Source: Saprospiraceae bacterium
GTDB taxonomy: Bacteria > Bacteroidota > Bacteroidia > Chitinophagales > Saprospiraceae
NCBI GenBank assembly: GCA_028282725.1
Contig: JANQHF010000105.1
Coordinates: forward strand, 1-64,000
DNA length: 64,000 bases
Direction of reading: 5' to 3'
Under the pieces are notes generated by a model that searched no databases, was not told where the DNA came from, and saw only the letters and a list, made by a program, of their open reading frames with translations. A program made the position numbers and the translations under genes. Shown in pieces: positions 46,542 through 58,100 of the stretch (its first letter is position 1; every line of letters begins with the position of its first letter).

Positions 46542-49500
46542 TTATTCTGTCCTGTCTAATTTTCTTGTCTTTCCAACTGAGTTCGTCACCGTAATGGATG
46601 TGGCATTTTGCGGGACAACTACCCTTCCTGAACCTTGCGATAAAAACCCTGAATTCAAAAATACTTCTCTCACATATTGTACATTGTCAACAGTGTAGGT
46701 GATACTCTGATCATTTTGTTGAAGTTCAAAATTGTCGAGGTCAGTTTGGATCGTATGCAATTCAATGTTTCCCTTGTTAGCCCCGGATATAACCGACAAT
46801 TGACGATCCCATTGAATCAGAGCCAATGACTTTCCATCACCAGGCGTGTATATTCCGGATTTCTTTGATTTAATGACCTGGAATGATCCGCCGCCGTGGT
46901 TCAATAGAAGCAATCCATTTAATGCATCCATTCTTCCAAAGACCAGTTCATTTCCAAAATCATTTCCAGTCAAAAGAATATCTTGAAATCCATTCTGATC
47001 AAAATCAAGGATGATCGTTCCGAAGACCGGCGCAAGTTGTGCCTCCGGAGGAAGTGCCTCCAACCTGAATACACCATCCTCATTCCATAAGATGGAGGAA
47101 TAAGGAAAATTGACTTCGTATACCTCTGTCTCTTTCATGGTCTCTTTCGTAATCAATGTATTCACATCTGCCTGGGCATATAAACTGTACGAGGGAAGTC
47201 GTTTTCTGATCTCATTGATTTCTTTTGCAAAATCCATCCTGGACACAAAAGGATACTCCTTATAACCTCCTTCTTCGTCCTTGAAAAAAGCAAATGGCAG
47301 GGCATCAGATGATCCGTTTTTATCAAAATCATTGACATAAATTCGATAGGGATATTGGCTGGAAATATCGACATACGTATTGGTACCGAGGTTGCCAACA
47401 ATATAATCCGTATCGCCGTCATTGTCTAGATCTCCGCCGCTGATACTGTTCCAGAATCCTCTTTGTGCAGATACTCCTTCCTGAACCTCCCGTTGGAAAC
47501 CATCACCGGTATTTTTAAAAAATATGATGGATTCAAATTCACCCACCAGGATTATATCCAGTCTTTGGTCGTTGTTATAGTCCGTCCAAATTGCATCTGT
47601 GATCATACCTATTCCCTCCAATCCGGGTATAGCTGCAGAGAAGACAAAACGAGGTGAAGAGCCGTCAGACTGGTTTTCCAGAAGATAGGCATTCGCAGCT
47701 TTCGGATAGTCGCCTGTTACGACACGACCACAAATGAACAAGTCGATATCACCGTCTCGATCAAAATCGGCACCTCTGATATTCGTAGCATTAGAATAGT
47801 ATTCAGGCAAGGCTGATTCAGCGATCTCCAAAGTCCCGTTATTGTTAATTATTAAGCGATCCTGTAGTGCAGTATCGCCCTCATTCAACTCATAACTTCC
47901 GCTGGCAATAAAGATGTCATTGTCCCCGTCTCCTTCTGCGTCAAATATCAGTGCTCCCGATTCTTCGGCTCTTGGATCATTGATCAACAGACTATCGATC
48001 TCGAATACCCCGTTTTCTTTTTGAAGGACAAAATATCCATTGAAAAATGTGGATCCTCCGATATAAACATCATCCAGTTGGTCTCCATTGATATCCCCTA
48101 CCGTCAAAGACGGACCATATTGAGATAATTTATGGGGAAGTAAAGGCTGAACATTATAGTCGATATAGTCATCTTCAACGTGTCCCAATTCTATCGTTGA
48201 GTTTTTTTCAAAAAGCGCAGCAATTTCCGATCCCTGATCGTCAGAAGTACTTCGAGCCATTGAATTATAGTCAACCTGAAGAAGCTGGTTGGAAGGGACC
48301 TCTCTCAATTCAGATATTGACTGATCAGGCCATGCTATTGTTATCCTGGAGAGCGTATCTTTTTCAGCAAGTGGTATCAAAATATTTTTCGAATATGATG
48401 ACAAATATCCCCTGTAGACAGAATGTTCGTGGTAGAGTGTCCCGCTATCCGTCTCAATGGTGATCTGCGTACCAAGCCCATCCGGATTCGAAGGGTGACC
48501 TTTCAGGTCGATTGCCAGGTAAGCAAAATCTTCAGTCTGGTGATTTGCCTCATTTCGATAGATGAATAGTGAATCATTAATATTATTGACCACAAAATCA
48601 AGATCGCCGTCATTATCCAAATCTGCATATGCAGCACCATTGGAATAAGAGGGAGCAGAAAGACCCCATTCAGTGGTCAAATCACTAAATGTCATGTCTC
48701 CGTTGTTCTTAAAGGCATAGTTGGGCAACTTGATGGATGGAATTTGATCCAACATCATTTGTGCCGAAGCGTAGGTCTGGGCGTCCGCCTTATAGTCGAT
48801 AAAGTCGTGATCAGTTACATCTCTTGGAAAACCATTTGTGACGATGATATCGCGAAAGCCATCATGGTCAAAATCAGCTACCAGAGGCGTCCAACTCCAG
48901 TCGGTAGCAGAAATCCCAGAGAACAATGAAATTTCAGAATACTTTGGAGCATCTGTACTGTCGATGCCATTGTTCAATTGTAAGGTATTGCGGACGTACT
49001 GATAGGAGTATCCAAAGCGCTCGTTGTTGAGATACATCGTATAATTTGTCTCTCCCAGTAGTCTCTTTTGACGATAATTCCCTTCCGGAAGCATATCCAA
49101 AGCGATGATCTCATCATAGCCGTCATTATTCAGATCAACGACATCATTTCCCATCGCCGAATGTGAAGTGTGTTTCAACAGATCCTTCGCTGCATCTTTG
49201 AATGTGCCATCTTTTTGGTTCATATAAATGATCTCATCCGAAAGAAAGTCATTGCTGATATAGATATCTTTCCAACCATCTTTATTGATATCGCTGATAT
49301 TGACACCGAGGCTGAATCCCGGCAATTGAATTCCAGCTTCCTCGGAAACGTCTGTAAAAACCGGGTGCCCCTTGTCTGAGGGATCATTGCGATATAATCG
49401 ATCTACCCGCTGGAAAAATGTTCTTTGGTTGGGATCCCGGAACTGACTATGATAGCGGGTATCCCCCATTTCATTGACGATTATGATCACATCCAGGTCG

Positions 49501-50051
49501 TGGTCATTGTCGTAGTCAAAAAAGGCAGCATTTACCGAATAAGAGTTATCGGCTAAACCGTATTCCTCAGCCTGATCCTTAAATGTGGGAATTCCCTTTT
49601 CATTAAGTCCCTGGTTGATATACAATTGATTGGTCCTCCAGTATTCCTTTTTATTGGTTGTATTGCAAACATATATGTCCTGCCAGCCATCAGCGTTGAT
49701 ATCGACTACAGCTATCCCGGATGCCCAATATCCTTTTGATTGGATCCCGGCTTCAGCACTGACATCCTCGAATTCAAAATCACCCTTGTTCAGATACAGG
49801 GCATTATCCACCAGGTTGCCACCGACAAAAAGATCTTCCAGGCCGTCATTGTTGAAATCACCCATACCAATACCAGCACCGTTATACATATACTCATAGA
49901 AAAGTATGTTGAAAGTATCTGTTTCGGTTATGTGATTACTGAAGTGTACATTGCTTTGAGCCGGGTCAATGAGCGCGAACAAAGTTGAATCCGGGCGACA
50001 AGCGGACACCAATGCACATATAATCAGAAAGAAAATGAATTGATATCTCAT
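46542..50051 (-). CDS. FG-GAP/VCBS-ASPIC lipoprotein, second copy
   Basis: A 1169-residue lipoprotein (IICALVSACRPDS). Two VCBS/FG-GAP propellers with repeated DxNxDGxxD loops (GDFNNDGLEDLFVG, DLNNDGYDEIIALD, ADFDHDGFRDIIVT) flank an ASPIC/UnbV domain at ~residues 505-590 (GLGTQITIETDSGTLYHEHSVY). Its start abuts the stop of the other copy, so they are co-transcribed. These proteins sit at the outer surface beside SusCD, but their exact role is not established. Confidence 0.85.
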   Translation of the reverse strand: MRYQFIFFLIICALVSACRPDSTLFALIDPAQSNVHFSNHITETDTFNILFYEYMYNGAGIGMGDFNNDGLEDLFVGGNLVDNALYLNKGDFEFEDVSAEAGIQSKGYWASGIAVVDINADGWQDIYVCNTTNKKEYWRTNQLYINQGLNEKGIPTFKDQAEEYGLADNSYSVNAAFFDYDNDHDLDVIIIVNEMGDTRYHSQFRDPNQRTFFQRVDRLYRNDPSDKGHPVFTDVSEEAGIQLPGFSLGVNISDINKDGWKDIYISNDFLSDEIIYMNQKDGTFKDAAKDLLKHTSHSAMGNDVVDLNNDGYDEIIALDMLPEGNYRQKRLLGETNYTMYLNNERFGYSYQYVRNTLQLNNGIDSTDAPKYSEISLFSGISATDWSWTPLVADFDHDGFRDIIVTNGFPRDVTDHDFIDYKADAQTYASAQMMLDQIPSIKLPNYAFKNNGDMTFSDLTTEWGLSAPSYSNGAAYADLDNDGDLDFVVNNINDSLFIYRNEANHQTEDFAYLAIDLKGHPSNPDGLGTQITIETDSGTLYHEHSVYRGYLSSYSKNILIPLAEKDTLSRITIAWPDQSISELREVPSNQLLQVDYNSMARSTSDDQGSEIAALFEKNSTIELGHVEDDYIDYNVQPLLPHKLSQYGPSLTVGDINGDQLDDVYIGGSTFFNGYFVLQKENGVFEIDSLLINDPRAEESGALIFDAEGDGDNDIFIASGSYELNEGDTALQDRLIINNNGTLEIAESALPEYYSNATNIRGADFDRDGDIDLFICGRVVTGDYPKAANAYLLENQSDGSSPRFVFSAAIPGLEGIGMITDAIWTDYNNDQRLDIILVGEFESIIFFKNTGDGFQREVQEGVSAQRGFWNSISGGDLDNDGDTDYIVGNLGTNTYVDISSQYPYRIYVNDFDKNGSSDALPFAFFKDEEGGYKEYPFVSRMDFAKEINEIRKRLPSYSLYAQADVNTLITKETMKETEVYEVNFPYSSILWNEDGVFRLEALPPEAQLAPVFGTIILDFDQNGFQDILLTGNDFGNELVFGRMDALNGLLLLNHGGGSFQVIKSKKSGIYTPGDGKSLALIQWDRQLSVISGANKGNIELHTIQTDLDNFELQQNDQSITYTVDNVQYVREVFLNSGFLSQGSGRVVVPQNATSITVTNSVGKTRKLDRTE

Positions 50052-53000
50052 CTAACCGTTCGCTCGAATTTTGAAAATCCTTGTTTCCGCATTATTAATT
50101 CCTACGATGATGGCATCCTGTGATTGCCCCAATTTCATACTTTGAATACTCCTTATTTCTCCTCTAATAAATATTCCGGATGTTTCCTTATCCAATGTTT
50201 TAAAATTCCCGTCACCTGAATTAATAAGCACCAAGCCTCTGGAAGAATCCAACCGGCCCACTTCTGGTTTCAATCCATACATATTACCTCCCAGTATCAG
50301 ATCTTGTAGACCGTCATCATTGACATCCCTTGCCAGTATGGAAAAGACGGGTGCAAACTGTGCTTTTTTATTCAGGGGAACAACGTCAAAGCTGAAGTTT
50401 CCACGATTCATCAGTACAGATGTTTGGAGTGTTACCACTTGTTTTTTCAGACTCTTATTCAATTGTGCCCTGGAAAAGAGATCTGTCAGGGTCGTATTCG
50501 AATAGTCGTAATTCTTCAAAATGATTTTTTTCAGAGATGGTAATTGTCCTGTCAAATCGTTTTTTGAAGCGAACAAAGTGGCTTCCTTATCTTCAGGGGC
50601 ATACCATTCTATTATACATTCGGATTTCTTGTTTTGATCAAAATCACTGACGTACATGGAAAGGGGTCTGTCTGCAGATGCCTGGAACTTAGAATTTGCT
50701 CCCCAGTTTCCAACGATCAAATCTTCCCGGCCATCATTGTCGAGGTCGGCAAGAGAAATGCTTTGCCATAGTCCGCCAGTCCCGGCCACTTCGGATTTTT
50801 TTCGCAAGTTTCCATCTTGATTCTCAAACAATATGATGGGGATCCATTCGCCGACGACCACCAAGTCCTCATCATTGTCTCCGTCGATATCAATAGCTTT
50901 GGCATCTGTCACCATGCCAATCAATCCTGTCTCCTGGGTGGTAGCCTCTTTCCATTGACCTGGACTCACTTCGACAAAATAGAAATTTCGAGGATCCAGC
51001 CCGTAGTTACCCGGAACGATTCGACCTCCAACGAATATTCCCCTGTGATCAGGGGTAAGCTGAATGGCTTCGATCACTGAGAAATTTCCCAATGCCTTCA
51101 ACGCCGACGATTCATCTCTCGTGAATTGTCCCTTGCCATTGTTTACATAGATGCGAAGGACATAGTCTTCATATTGAAATGAAGGGTCATTGCCACCGGA
51201 ACCTATCATTAAATCAAGATCGCCATCCACATCCAAATCAATCAAAAGTCCGCAAGTACTTTCATAGGCTTTGTCTCCACCGCTCAGTGCAGGTTGATTT
51301 ACTAATCTGAATGAGCCCGAACGTTGTTGCATAAATACCTTATCGGCATCTCCCGTAGCTCCCAACAAAATATAGTCATCCAAGTCATCAGCATTCAAAT
51401 CTCCAACCAATACCTCCGGACCTTCTGTAGATACCATGCGAGGCATCAGAGGTTCCCGGTCAAAATCGTTATACGTATTTTCATTGTGTATAGAACCAAA
51501 AGAACTGTTGACCACTTCTTCAAAGAGCGGAGAAACAGGTGCTGAGTCTTCTTCTTCATCAGTTGCGCAGGGAATTCCTTCGTCTTCGGCAATGGTAATT
51601 CTCTGATTGATGCCAATGTCTTTCAGCATGGTACAGTTACCACCGGGCCAATTGACTTTTATTGCTGATATACTATTGTCTTGTCCGATGCCAACGGTCA
51701 GTATGGGCTCGGTGGCACTTTGGAATCCCCTACTCTGATAATTTTGTTTGTATATCGTTCGGTCCCGGGTAATCACCTCTACGGTAGCACCGATGGCAAA
51801 CCGGTTGGCTGTCTGTGATATTAGTTGAACGGAAATGTAATTGTTTCCTGATTGCTCCGTCGTATTCTCGTAAATATGAGCCGGCATATTTACATTGTTC
51901 AATACGAGATCGAGATCACCATCATTATCGAGATCACCATATATAGAACCATTGCTGAAAGAAGCCATTCCCAAACCCAGTGTCCTGGCCTGGTTGTCAA
52001 AATTCAGATTGCCTTTATTTACAAAGGCGTAATTAGATATTTTTGTAGATGGTAAGAATTCCAGGAAATCCCGAAAATCAAATCTTCCCTTTTCCCTGAC
52101 CACCTTTTCCACTTCTTGCTGATCTTCTATAAAATCTGAGAAGTCCATATCCGTAATATCGTGATAGACTCCATTGCTGACGAAGATGTCCTTCAGACCA
52201 TCGTTATCAAAGTCAAAGATCAGGGCACCCCAACTCCAGTCCGTTGCGGCTACTCCCGTGAGGTTTGCTATTTCCTTGAAGTGACCTGTACCGTCGTTCA
52301 GCTGCAGGCAATTCTGCGTGTACTGATAATGGTAATCATTACGGTACCGGAGGTCTTCCAGATTGTAATTATTGAAAATGGTCGTCCTCTTCAATCTTTG
52401 ATTGGTAGCCGGAAGCATATCAGTGCTGAATATCTCAAATGAGCCATTGTTGTCAATATCGGCTACGTCTGCCCCCATGCTTGCTGTGGAGGTCATTGGC
52501 ATCCTGTTGGTCAGGTCTTCATTAAAAGTGCCGTCCTGGTTATTGATATACAGGTAATCTCTTTCCCAAAAGTCATTGCTGATATAAATATCCGGCCAAT
52601 AATCGCCATTGATGTCGGAAACAGATACTCCCAGTCCGAATCCTATTTCGCTTCCATAAATTCGGGATGACTCACTGACATCAGTGAAGACATTGTTATC
52701 ATTTCTGAATAGCTTGTCCCCTCCATGGCTATTTCGTTCATTCCTGACATTCTTGAAGTCGATGCGCCCTGCATCTTTAAAACTATTATTGACCAGGTAC
52801 ATATCCAGGTCACCGTCACGATCATAATCGAAGAATGATGCATGTGTCGAATACCCGTCATCATCCAGTCCATAAACAGAGGCTTTTTCTGTAAATGTGT
52901 TGTCATGATTATTGATATACAACTCATTTTCCTTTTTATCGCCGGTCACGTCTCCGGAATTACACACATAAATATCCAGCCAGCCGTCTCCATTGACATC

Positions 53001-53369
53001 CGCCATTGTAACTCCTGTGGACCATGCCATTGATCCCTGCACTCCTGCCTGATCTGTGATATCTTCAAACTGTAAATTGCCCTGGTTCAGGTACAATTTG
53101 TTCGAAGCCATATTGGCAGTGAAGTAGAGATCTGCATTCCCGTCATTATTGATGTCTCCGATAGCGATTCCTCCGCCATTGTAGTAGTTGCGATAAGTCA
53201 ATACATTGAAGTCCTCCTGGTCTTGCACCTCGTTGATAAAATCCACCCCTGATTGATCAGGGGAAACCAGGCGAAACAAGGGATCCTCCGGCATTTGATC
53301 AGTGTTTCCTTCTTTGTTTTGGCATGCACAAAGAAGGATCAACAAAAACAATGATAGGGTCAATCGCAT
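50052..53369 (-). CDS. FG-GAP/VCBS-ASPIC lipoprotein, first copy
   Basis: From the ATG at 53369, about 1105 residues with a lipoprotein signal (TLSLFLLILLCACQNKEG); a longer frame opens at 53396 but would start inside the hairpin between this gene and SusD. FG-GAP propeller repeats (GDINNDGNADLYFT, FDYDRDGDLDMYLV, GDLDNDGDLDLVLN) come first. An ASPIC/UnbV domain (NRFAIGATVEVITRDRTIY) and a second propeller follow. It is a clear paralogue of the 46542-50051 protein. Its position right after SusD suggests a surface partner of the SusCD importer. Confidence 0.85.
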   Translation of the reverse strand: MRLTLSLFLLILLCACQNKEGNTDQMPEDPLFRLVSPDQSGVDFINEVQDQEDFNVLTYRNYYNGGGIAIGDINNDGNADLYFTANMASNKLYLNQGNLQFEDITDQAGVQGSMAWSTGVTMADVNGDGWLDIYVCNSGDVTGDKKENELYINNHDNTFTEKASVYGLDDDGYSTHASFFDYDRDGDLDMYLVNNSFKDAGRIDFKNVRNERNSHGGDKLFRNDNNVFTDVSESSRIYGSEIGFGLGVSVSDINGDYWPDIYISNDFWERDYLYINNQDGTFNEDLTNRMPMTSTASMGADVADIDNNGSFEIFSTDMLPATNQRLKRTTIFNNYNLEDLRYRNDYHYQYTQNCLQLNDGTGHFKEIANLTGVAATDWSWGALIFDFDNDGLKDIFVSNGVYHDITDMDFSDFIEDQQEVEKVVREKGRFDFRDFLEFLPSTKISNYAFVNKGNLNFDNQARTLGLGMASFSNGSIYGDLDNDGDLDLVLNNVNMPAHIYENTTEQSGNNYISVQLISQTANRFAIGATVEVITRDRTIYKQNYQSRGFQSATEPILTVGIGQDNSISAIKVNWPGGNCTMLKDIGINQRITIAEDEGIPCATDEEEDSAPVSPLFEEVVNSSFGSIHNENTYNDFDREPLMPRMVSTEGPEVLVGDLNADDLDDYILLGATGDADKVFMQQRSGSFRLVNQPALSGGDKAYESTCGLLIDLDVDGDLDLMIGSGGNDPSFQYEDYVLRIYVNNGKGQFTRDESSALKALGNFSVIEAIQLTPDHRGIFVGGRIVPGNYGLDPRNFYFVEVSPGQWKEATTQETGLIGMVTDAKAIDIDGDNDEDLVVVGEWIPIILFENQDGNLRKKSEVAGTGGLWQSISLADLDNDGREDLIVGNWGANSKFQASADRPLSMYVSDFDQNKKSECIIEWYAPEDKEATLFASKNDLTGQLPSLKKIILKNYDYSNTTLTDLFSRAQLNKSLKKQVVTLQTSVLMNRGNFSFDVVPLNKKAQFAPVFSILARDVNDDGLQDLILGGNMYGLKPEVGRLDSSRGLVLINSGDGNFKTLDKETSGIFIRGEIRSIQSMKLGQSQDAIIVGINNAETRIFKIRANG

Positions 53370-53375
53370 AAGACA

Positions 53376-53410
53376 AAAATAAAAGAGACGGACCATTGGT
53401 GATCCGTCTC
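53376..53410 (-). terminator. Terminator-like hairpin between SusD and the first FG-GAP gene
   Basis: On the minus strand, GAGACGGA and TCCGTCTC form an 8-bp stem, followed by TTTTATTTTTG. It lies between the SusD stop and the downstream start codon at 53369. It probably stops most transcripts after SusD and lets the FG-GAP genes be expressed at a lower level. Confidence 0.65.
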
Positions 53411-53442
53411 CAAATTTATTTCAAGAAATTAATTTCTTTTTC

Positions 53443-55164
53443 TTAGAATCCAGGATTCTGTTGTAACATCGGTGTTCCATCCACCTCTGAAAGATCTACC
53501 TGTGTACCCGGAAGTGGATATACATTGTGCTTCTCCTCCACGGTAAATGCTGCACTCAGATACTTCCTTTTTGAAGGATCGTCATCGCTACGAGCGTTAT
53601 TTGCTGCGAAATAAGCATTCATCGTTTGAGCCAGAATACCCCATCTTCTCAAGTCATACATTCTGTGACCTTCCTGGAAAAGCTCAATTCTTCTTTCCAA
53701 CCGTACAGCATCTCTTGCTGCACTTGCGTCTGTCCAGGCTGCATCATATGTACCCACTCTGTAACTGGCCCATGTAATACCGGGATCATCCGGAGAAACA
53801 AGAACGTCTGCAGCAGAAGTTCCTGGTCCCTGGGCACATCCATTGGCACGTGCTCTGACCATATTCACTAATTCACGAGCTCTTTCCAGATTGCCCAATT
53901 CCACTTCAGCTTCGGCCAACATTAGTAATACATCTGCATATCTGACGATATTATAGTTAATGGCAGTTACCTGAGGACCCCATGCACCCGCCGCGGAAGC
54001 AGAACTAAAATCAGCAGATTGTGAAGCCCAATATTGTTGCTTCTTAGGACTGTACGGTCCTCCAAAGTTTCTATCCCTGATCCAGTCTGGCTGATGTGTT
54101 CCATGATCCCAGTAAGGTACATCATCACGACCGATGGATAAATCCAATCTCGGATCGACAAAATCATCAGCTGTTACATCACTACCATCGATCAATGGAA
54201 GACCATTTTCGTCAGTCTTATACTGATTCACCTGGTCTTGTGATGGCTGGTTAAATCCACAACATCCAAATGGTGATCCCGAGTGGGGGAATCCCAGGCG
54301 GGTACCGTAATTTCCATTTTGTGCTCCCGGATTACCATCATTTACTGAAAACTGTACAGCGAAGATACTTTCGGAAGAGTTATCTGTAGAGGCATTAAAG
54401 TTATCCTGGAAACAGGGTGTCAAAGAAAACTGTCCACTGTTCACGACTGCATCCAAAGCTGCTTTGGCACCTGAGTAATCTTTTGCAAATAATCTCGCTC
54501 GACCAAGTAATCCTTGGGCAGCAGGTTTCGAAGCTCTTCCGGCTTCAGCCTGTGTTTGAGGTAAGCCATTTACGGCAGTTTCCAGATCAGCAATGATATT
54601 TGGAAGAATATCCTGATCATTCGCTTTCCGGAAATCCTCATCATCTTCCGTGTAATAAGGAATGGCACGGAAGACTTTGTAAAGATCAAAGTGAAAATAA
54701 GCTCTGAGGAATTTGGTTTCGGCATCAATTTCCGCTTTTCTGGCGGCGTCAATGCTCTCAGAACCATTATTCAAAGCCCTTGTCGCATTGGACCGGGCAA
54801 TTCCCTCAAACCTTGAGGTAAAGTAATCATTGAATCCTCCGTTACTCGGTATCCACTGATATAGTTCTATCTGTGTTATATCAGCAATATCAGATGCATC
54901 AGATCCTTTATGTGCTTCATCTGAGGCAACACCAGACCAGATCCAGTGGCCAGCATCCCTAAACCAGGGGCCAAAGTTACCCCATTGACCGTTCCAGCCG
55001 TCCAGCATGGAATACGCCGAGATCAGAGAAGCCTCAATACCGGCAGGACTCTGGAGAGCAGCACCATCCAATGATCCTTGTGGATTGAGTTCGAGGAAAT
55101 CCTCACTACATGCAGCGATTATTCCCAAGACTCCAATGAAAACTAAAAACTTAATGTATTTCAT
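53443..55164 (-). CDS. SusD/RagB family nutrient-binding lipoprotein
   Basis: A 573-residue lipoprotein (FIGVLGIIAACSEDFLELNP) with the SusD layout: the N-terminal ACSEDFLELNPQG motif, an all-helical TPR-like core (DAETKFLRAYFHFDLYKVFRAIPYY), and a C-terminal RLERRIELFQEGHRMYDLRRWG signature. It forms a lid over the SusC channel and captures the substrate. It is co-transcribed with SusC, 20 bp apart. Confidence 0.95.
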   Translation of the reverse strand: MKYIKFLVFIGVLGIIAACSEDFLELNPQGSLDGAALQSPAGIEASLISAYSMLDGWNGQWGNFGPWFRDAGHWIWSGVASDEAHKGSDASDIADITQIELYQWIPSNGGFNDYFTSRFEGIARSNATRALNNGSESIDAARKAEIDAETKFLRAYFHFDLYKVFRAIPYYTEDDEDFRKANDQDILPNIIADLETAVNGLPQTQAEAGRASKPAAQGLLGRARLFAKDYSGAKAALDAVVNSGQFSLTPCFQDNFNASTDNSSESIFAVQFSVNDGNPGAQNGNYGTRLGFPHSGSPFGCCGFNQPSQDQVNQYKTDENGLPLIDGSDVTADDFVDPRLDLSIGRDDVPYWDHGTHQPDWIRDRNFGGPYSPKKQQYWASQSADFSSASAAGAWGPQVTAINYNIVRYADVLLMLAEAEVELGNLERARELVNMVRARANGCAQGPGTSAADVLVSPDDPGITWASYRVGTYDAAWTDASAARDAVRLERRIELFQEGHRMYDLRRWGILAQTMNAYFAANNARSDDDPSKRKYLSAAFTVEEKHNVYPLPGTQVDLSEVDGTPMLQQNPGF

Positions 55165-55184
55165 TATGACAATTTTATACTTTT

Positions 55185-58100
55185 TTAAAATTCAATACTT
55201 GCACCAAAAAGAATCGTTTTGTTTGACGGGTAGTTACCCAAATCCAATCCGGTTGCATTATCCGCTCTTCCAAAGTTAGACATTGCTGGGTCTAATCCCG
55301 TATAATCTGTGATTGTGAACAGGTTTTGTCCCTGAATATACAATCTGGCATTGACACCGCTTCCTGCAATATCCCTAAGGCGATAACCCAACTGAATATT
55401 CTCGAGGCGAATATAACTGGCATCTTCGACATAATATGAACTGGGACGGCTATTAAATCCTCTACCGCCGTAATCCGGTGCCGGAATATCCGTTTCCGTA
55501 TTCGAAGGAGACCAGGCATTATCGAGTACTTCCTGTCTGATATTGGCCTCAAACTGTGAAAAGTCAGTAAATAGTCTGTTAAAGTTGAAGATCTCATTTC
55601 CAAAGCTTCCAAATAAGAAACCGGTTAAGTCTACGTCTTTGTAATTCAAGCCAAAGCTCAATCCTGAAGTCAATGATGGATGGAACGAGCCCAAAATCAC
55701 ACGGTCATTGTCATTGATCTCTCCATCTCCATCGGTATCCTTGAATCGGATTCTTCCGATGGCTGCACCTGGCTGATTGGCATGTGCATCGACTTCTGCC
55801 TGGCTGGCGAAAATTCCGTCCGTTTCCAATCCAAAGAAGGATCCTATCGGGTCTCCTATCCTGTTGATCGTAGTCGCGCCAATCCGGCTTCCACCGTTGG
55901 TAAAGAATTGAGTCTGTGAATCAGAAACCTTGGTAATTTCATTCTTGTAGTGACCTAGAGTAAGTCCAACATTGAAACTCAGGTCTGAAGAAATATTGTC
56001 CCGATAAGTGATGGAAGCATCAAATCCTGTATTCTTCATAGAAGCAATATTCCTTGCTGCCGGTGCTGCAGAACCTCCAGTACCCGGTTCGGCTGCTGTG
56101 AAGAGAAGATCAATGGTTTCCTTATTAAAGATATCTAATACAAAACCGAATTTTCCATTCCAAAGTGTTGCATCGATACCAAAGTTATGTTGCTCCAATT
56201 CTTCCCACTTTCCATTTGGATTACCTCTTGCAACCAATGCAAAACCAGTCGTTAAGCTATTGTTGGCACCTGTGATATCGTAGAAAGATGATCCTGTTCC
56301 TCCACCAAAGAGCTCAAATGCATTATCTGATCGAATGGAGTTATTACCACTGATACCATAGCTATATCGCACTTTCAATTCTTCCACGGCATCACTCTGG
56401 ATCCACTTGTTCAACCGTACCCCGATCGATCCCGCAGGGAATGTTCCTCTACGGAAGTTGGCACCAAACTCTGACGCCCCATCATTACGTACCGAAGCAC
56501 TTAACAACAGGAAGTCATCATATACGTAGTCAACTTTTGCAAAATATGAGTTGAAACTTCTCTGTGACCCACCACTACCGACAGACCGTGATTCAGGATC
56601 TGCCAAACCTGTGTTGAGGTATCTTGAGTCAACTCCAAAGACGAAGAAATCAACAAGGCTTCCTCCGATGTTTCGTCCTCTGAATTTATTTGCTTCATAT
56701 CCAACAACCGCATTAAATGCATGTTGCTCTCCAAAGTTTTTAACATAATTCGCAGTATTGGTCCAGGTCCACTCAAAGCCTCGTGTCCAATTCTCACTAT
56801 AATTAAAGGTAAATTGGTTGGGTTCCCTCGCTTCAAAATTCGGGAAAGACGCATTTTGAGTAAATCCGGTATTCTGATCGAATCCAAGACTTGTCTTCAC
56901 GGTAAGACCTTCAATCAACTCTACCTGACCATATACATTACCAAATAACCTTGTAAAAGTTCCATCATCATCAATGTCATCGTCAATACCCTTTACAGGA
57001 TTATTACCCAGTCCCATTCCTTGTCCTTTCGGGCCTGCAAAATTGCCTCCCTCATCAAAGACAGGTACTGTAGGTTGAATCCTAATCACATTGGTGATAA
57101 TATTTTGTTCGCTTTGGTTACCCGATCTCTGTCCCAGAGTATTGATACGCGATACGGAAATATTCTCTCCGAATGTGAATTTTCCAGCTTTGAATGAACT
57201 GTTGGCACGTGCCAAAAATCTCCGGAAGTATGTGGTATTCACTGTACCATCCTGGTCAAAGTAATTTGCTGAGATGTTGAACGATGAATTCTCCGTTCCA
57301 CCTGAGATGTTCAGATTGTGCTCCATAATTGGTGCACTTCCGGTTACTTCATTCCACCAATCCGTACCAACTGTGTTGGTTCTCATTAACAAGTTACCCG
57401 ATCCAGGTACACCAATAACACCAGGAGCATATGGCTGACTTGGGTCACCATGATAGTACTCAGGGAATGAGCTTCCTGCATAAACTGCAGGTACCGTACC
57501 ACTTGTAGCGGCTGTCGCTGCCTGTACATAGCTTCTGTAGTCCGATGAACTCGTAACCAATCCAGGATCATTAACCGGAGTTTGTGAACCATAATAGACA
57601 TCATATGTCACCCTGGTTTTACCTGCTTTTCCTTTTTTCGTCGTAATAACCACAACACCATTACTGGCACGAGCTCCGTATACGGATGCTGACGCCGCAT
57701 CCTTTAATACCTGGATACTTTCGATGTCATTCGGGTTAATACTGTTGAGGAAATTGTCTTTAGTAGGCACACCATCAATTACGAATAGCGGATCGTTATT
57801 CGTAAGTGAGTTAAACCCCCTGATTCGGATGGCTGTTCCGTCACCAGGTGAACCTGATGTACTGACTGTCACACCAGGAGCTTTTCCAGCGAGTTTCTGA
57901 CTCAAGCTCGCAGCAGGTACGAGATTCAGGTCATCTGTATTAACTACTGTAACAGCTCCGGTGATATCTCTTTTTCTTTGTGATTGATATCCCGTAACAA
58001 CAACTTCGTCGAGCAATTCCCCACTTTGGAGGGCCACGTCAATTGTCGTTCGATTGCCAACCACTTCTTCCAGGTCGGTATACCCTACATAGGAAAATAC

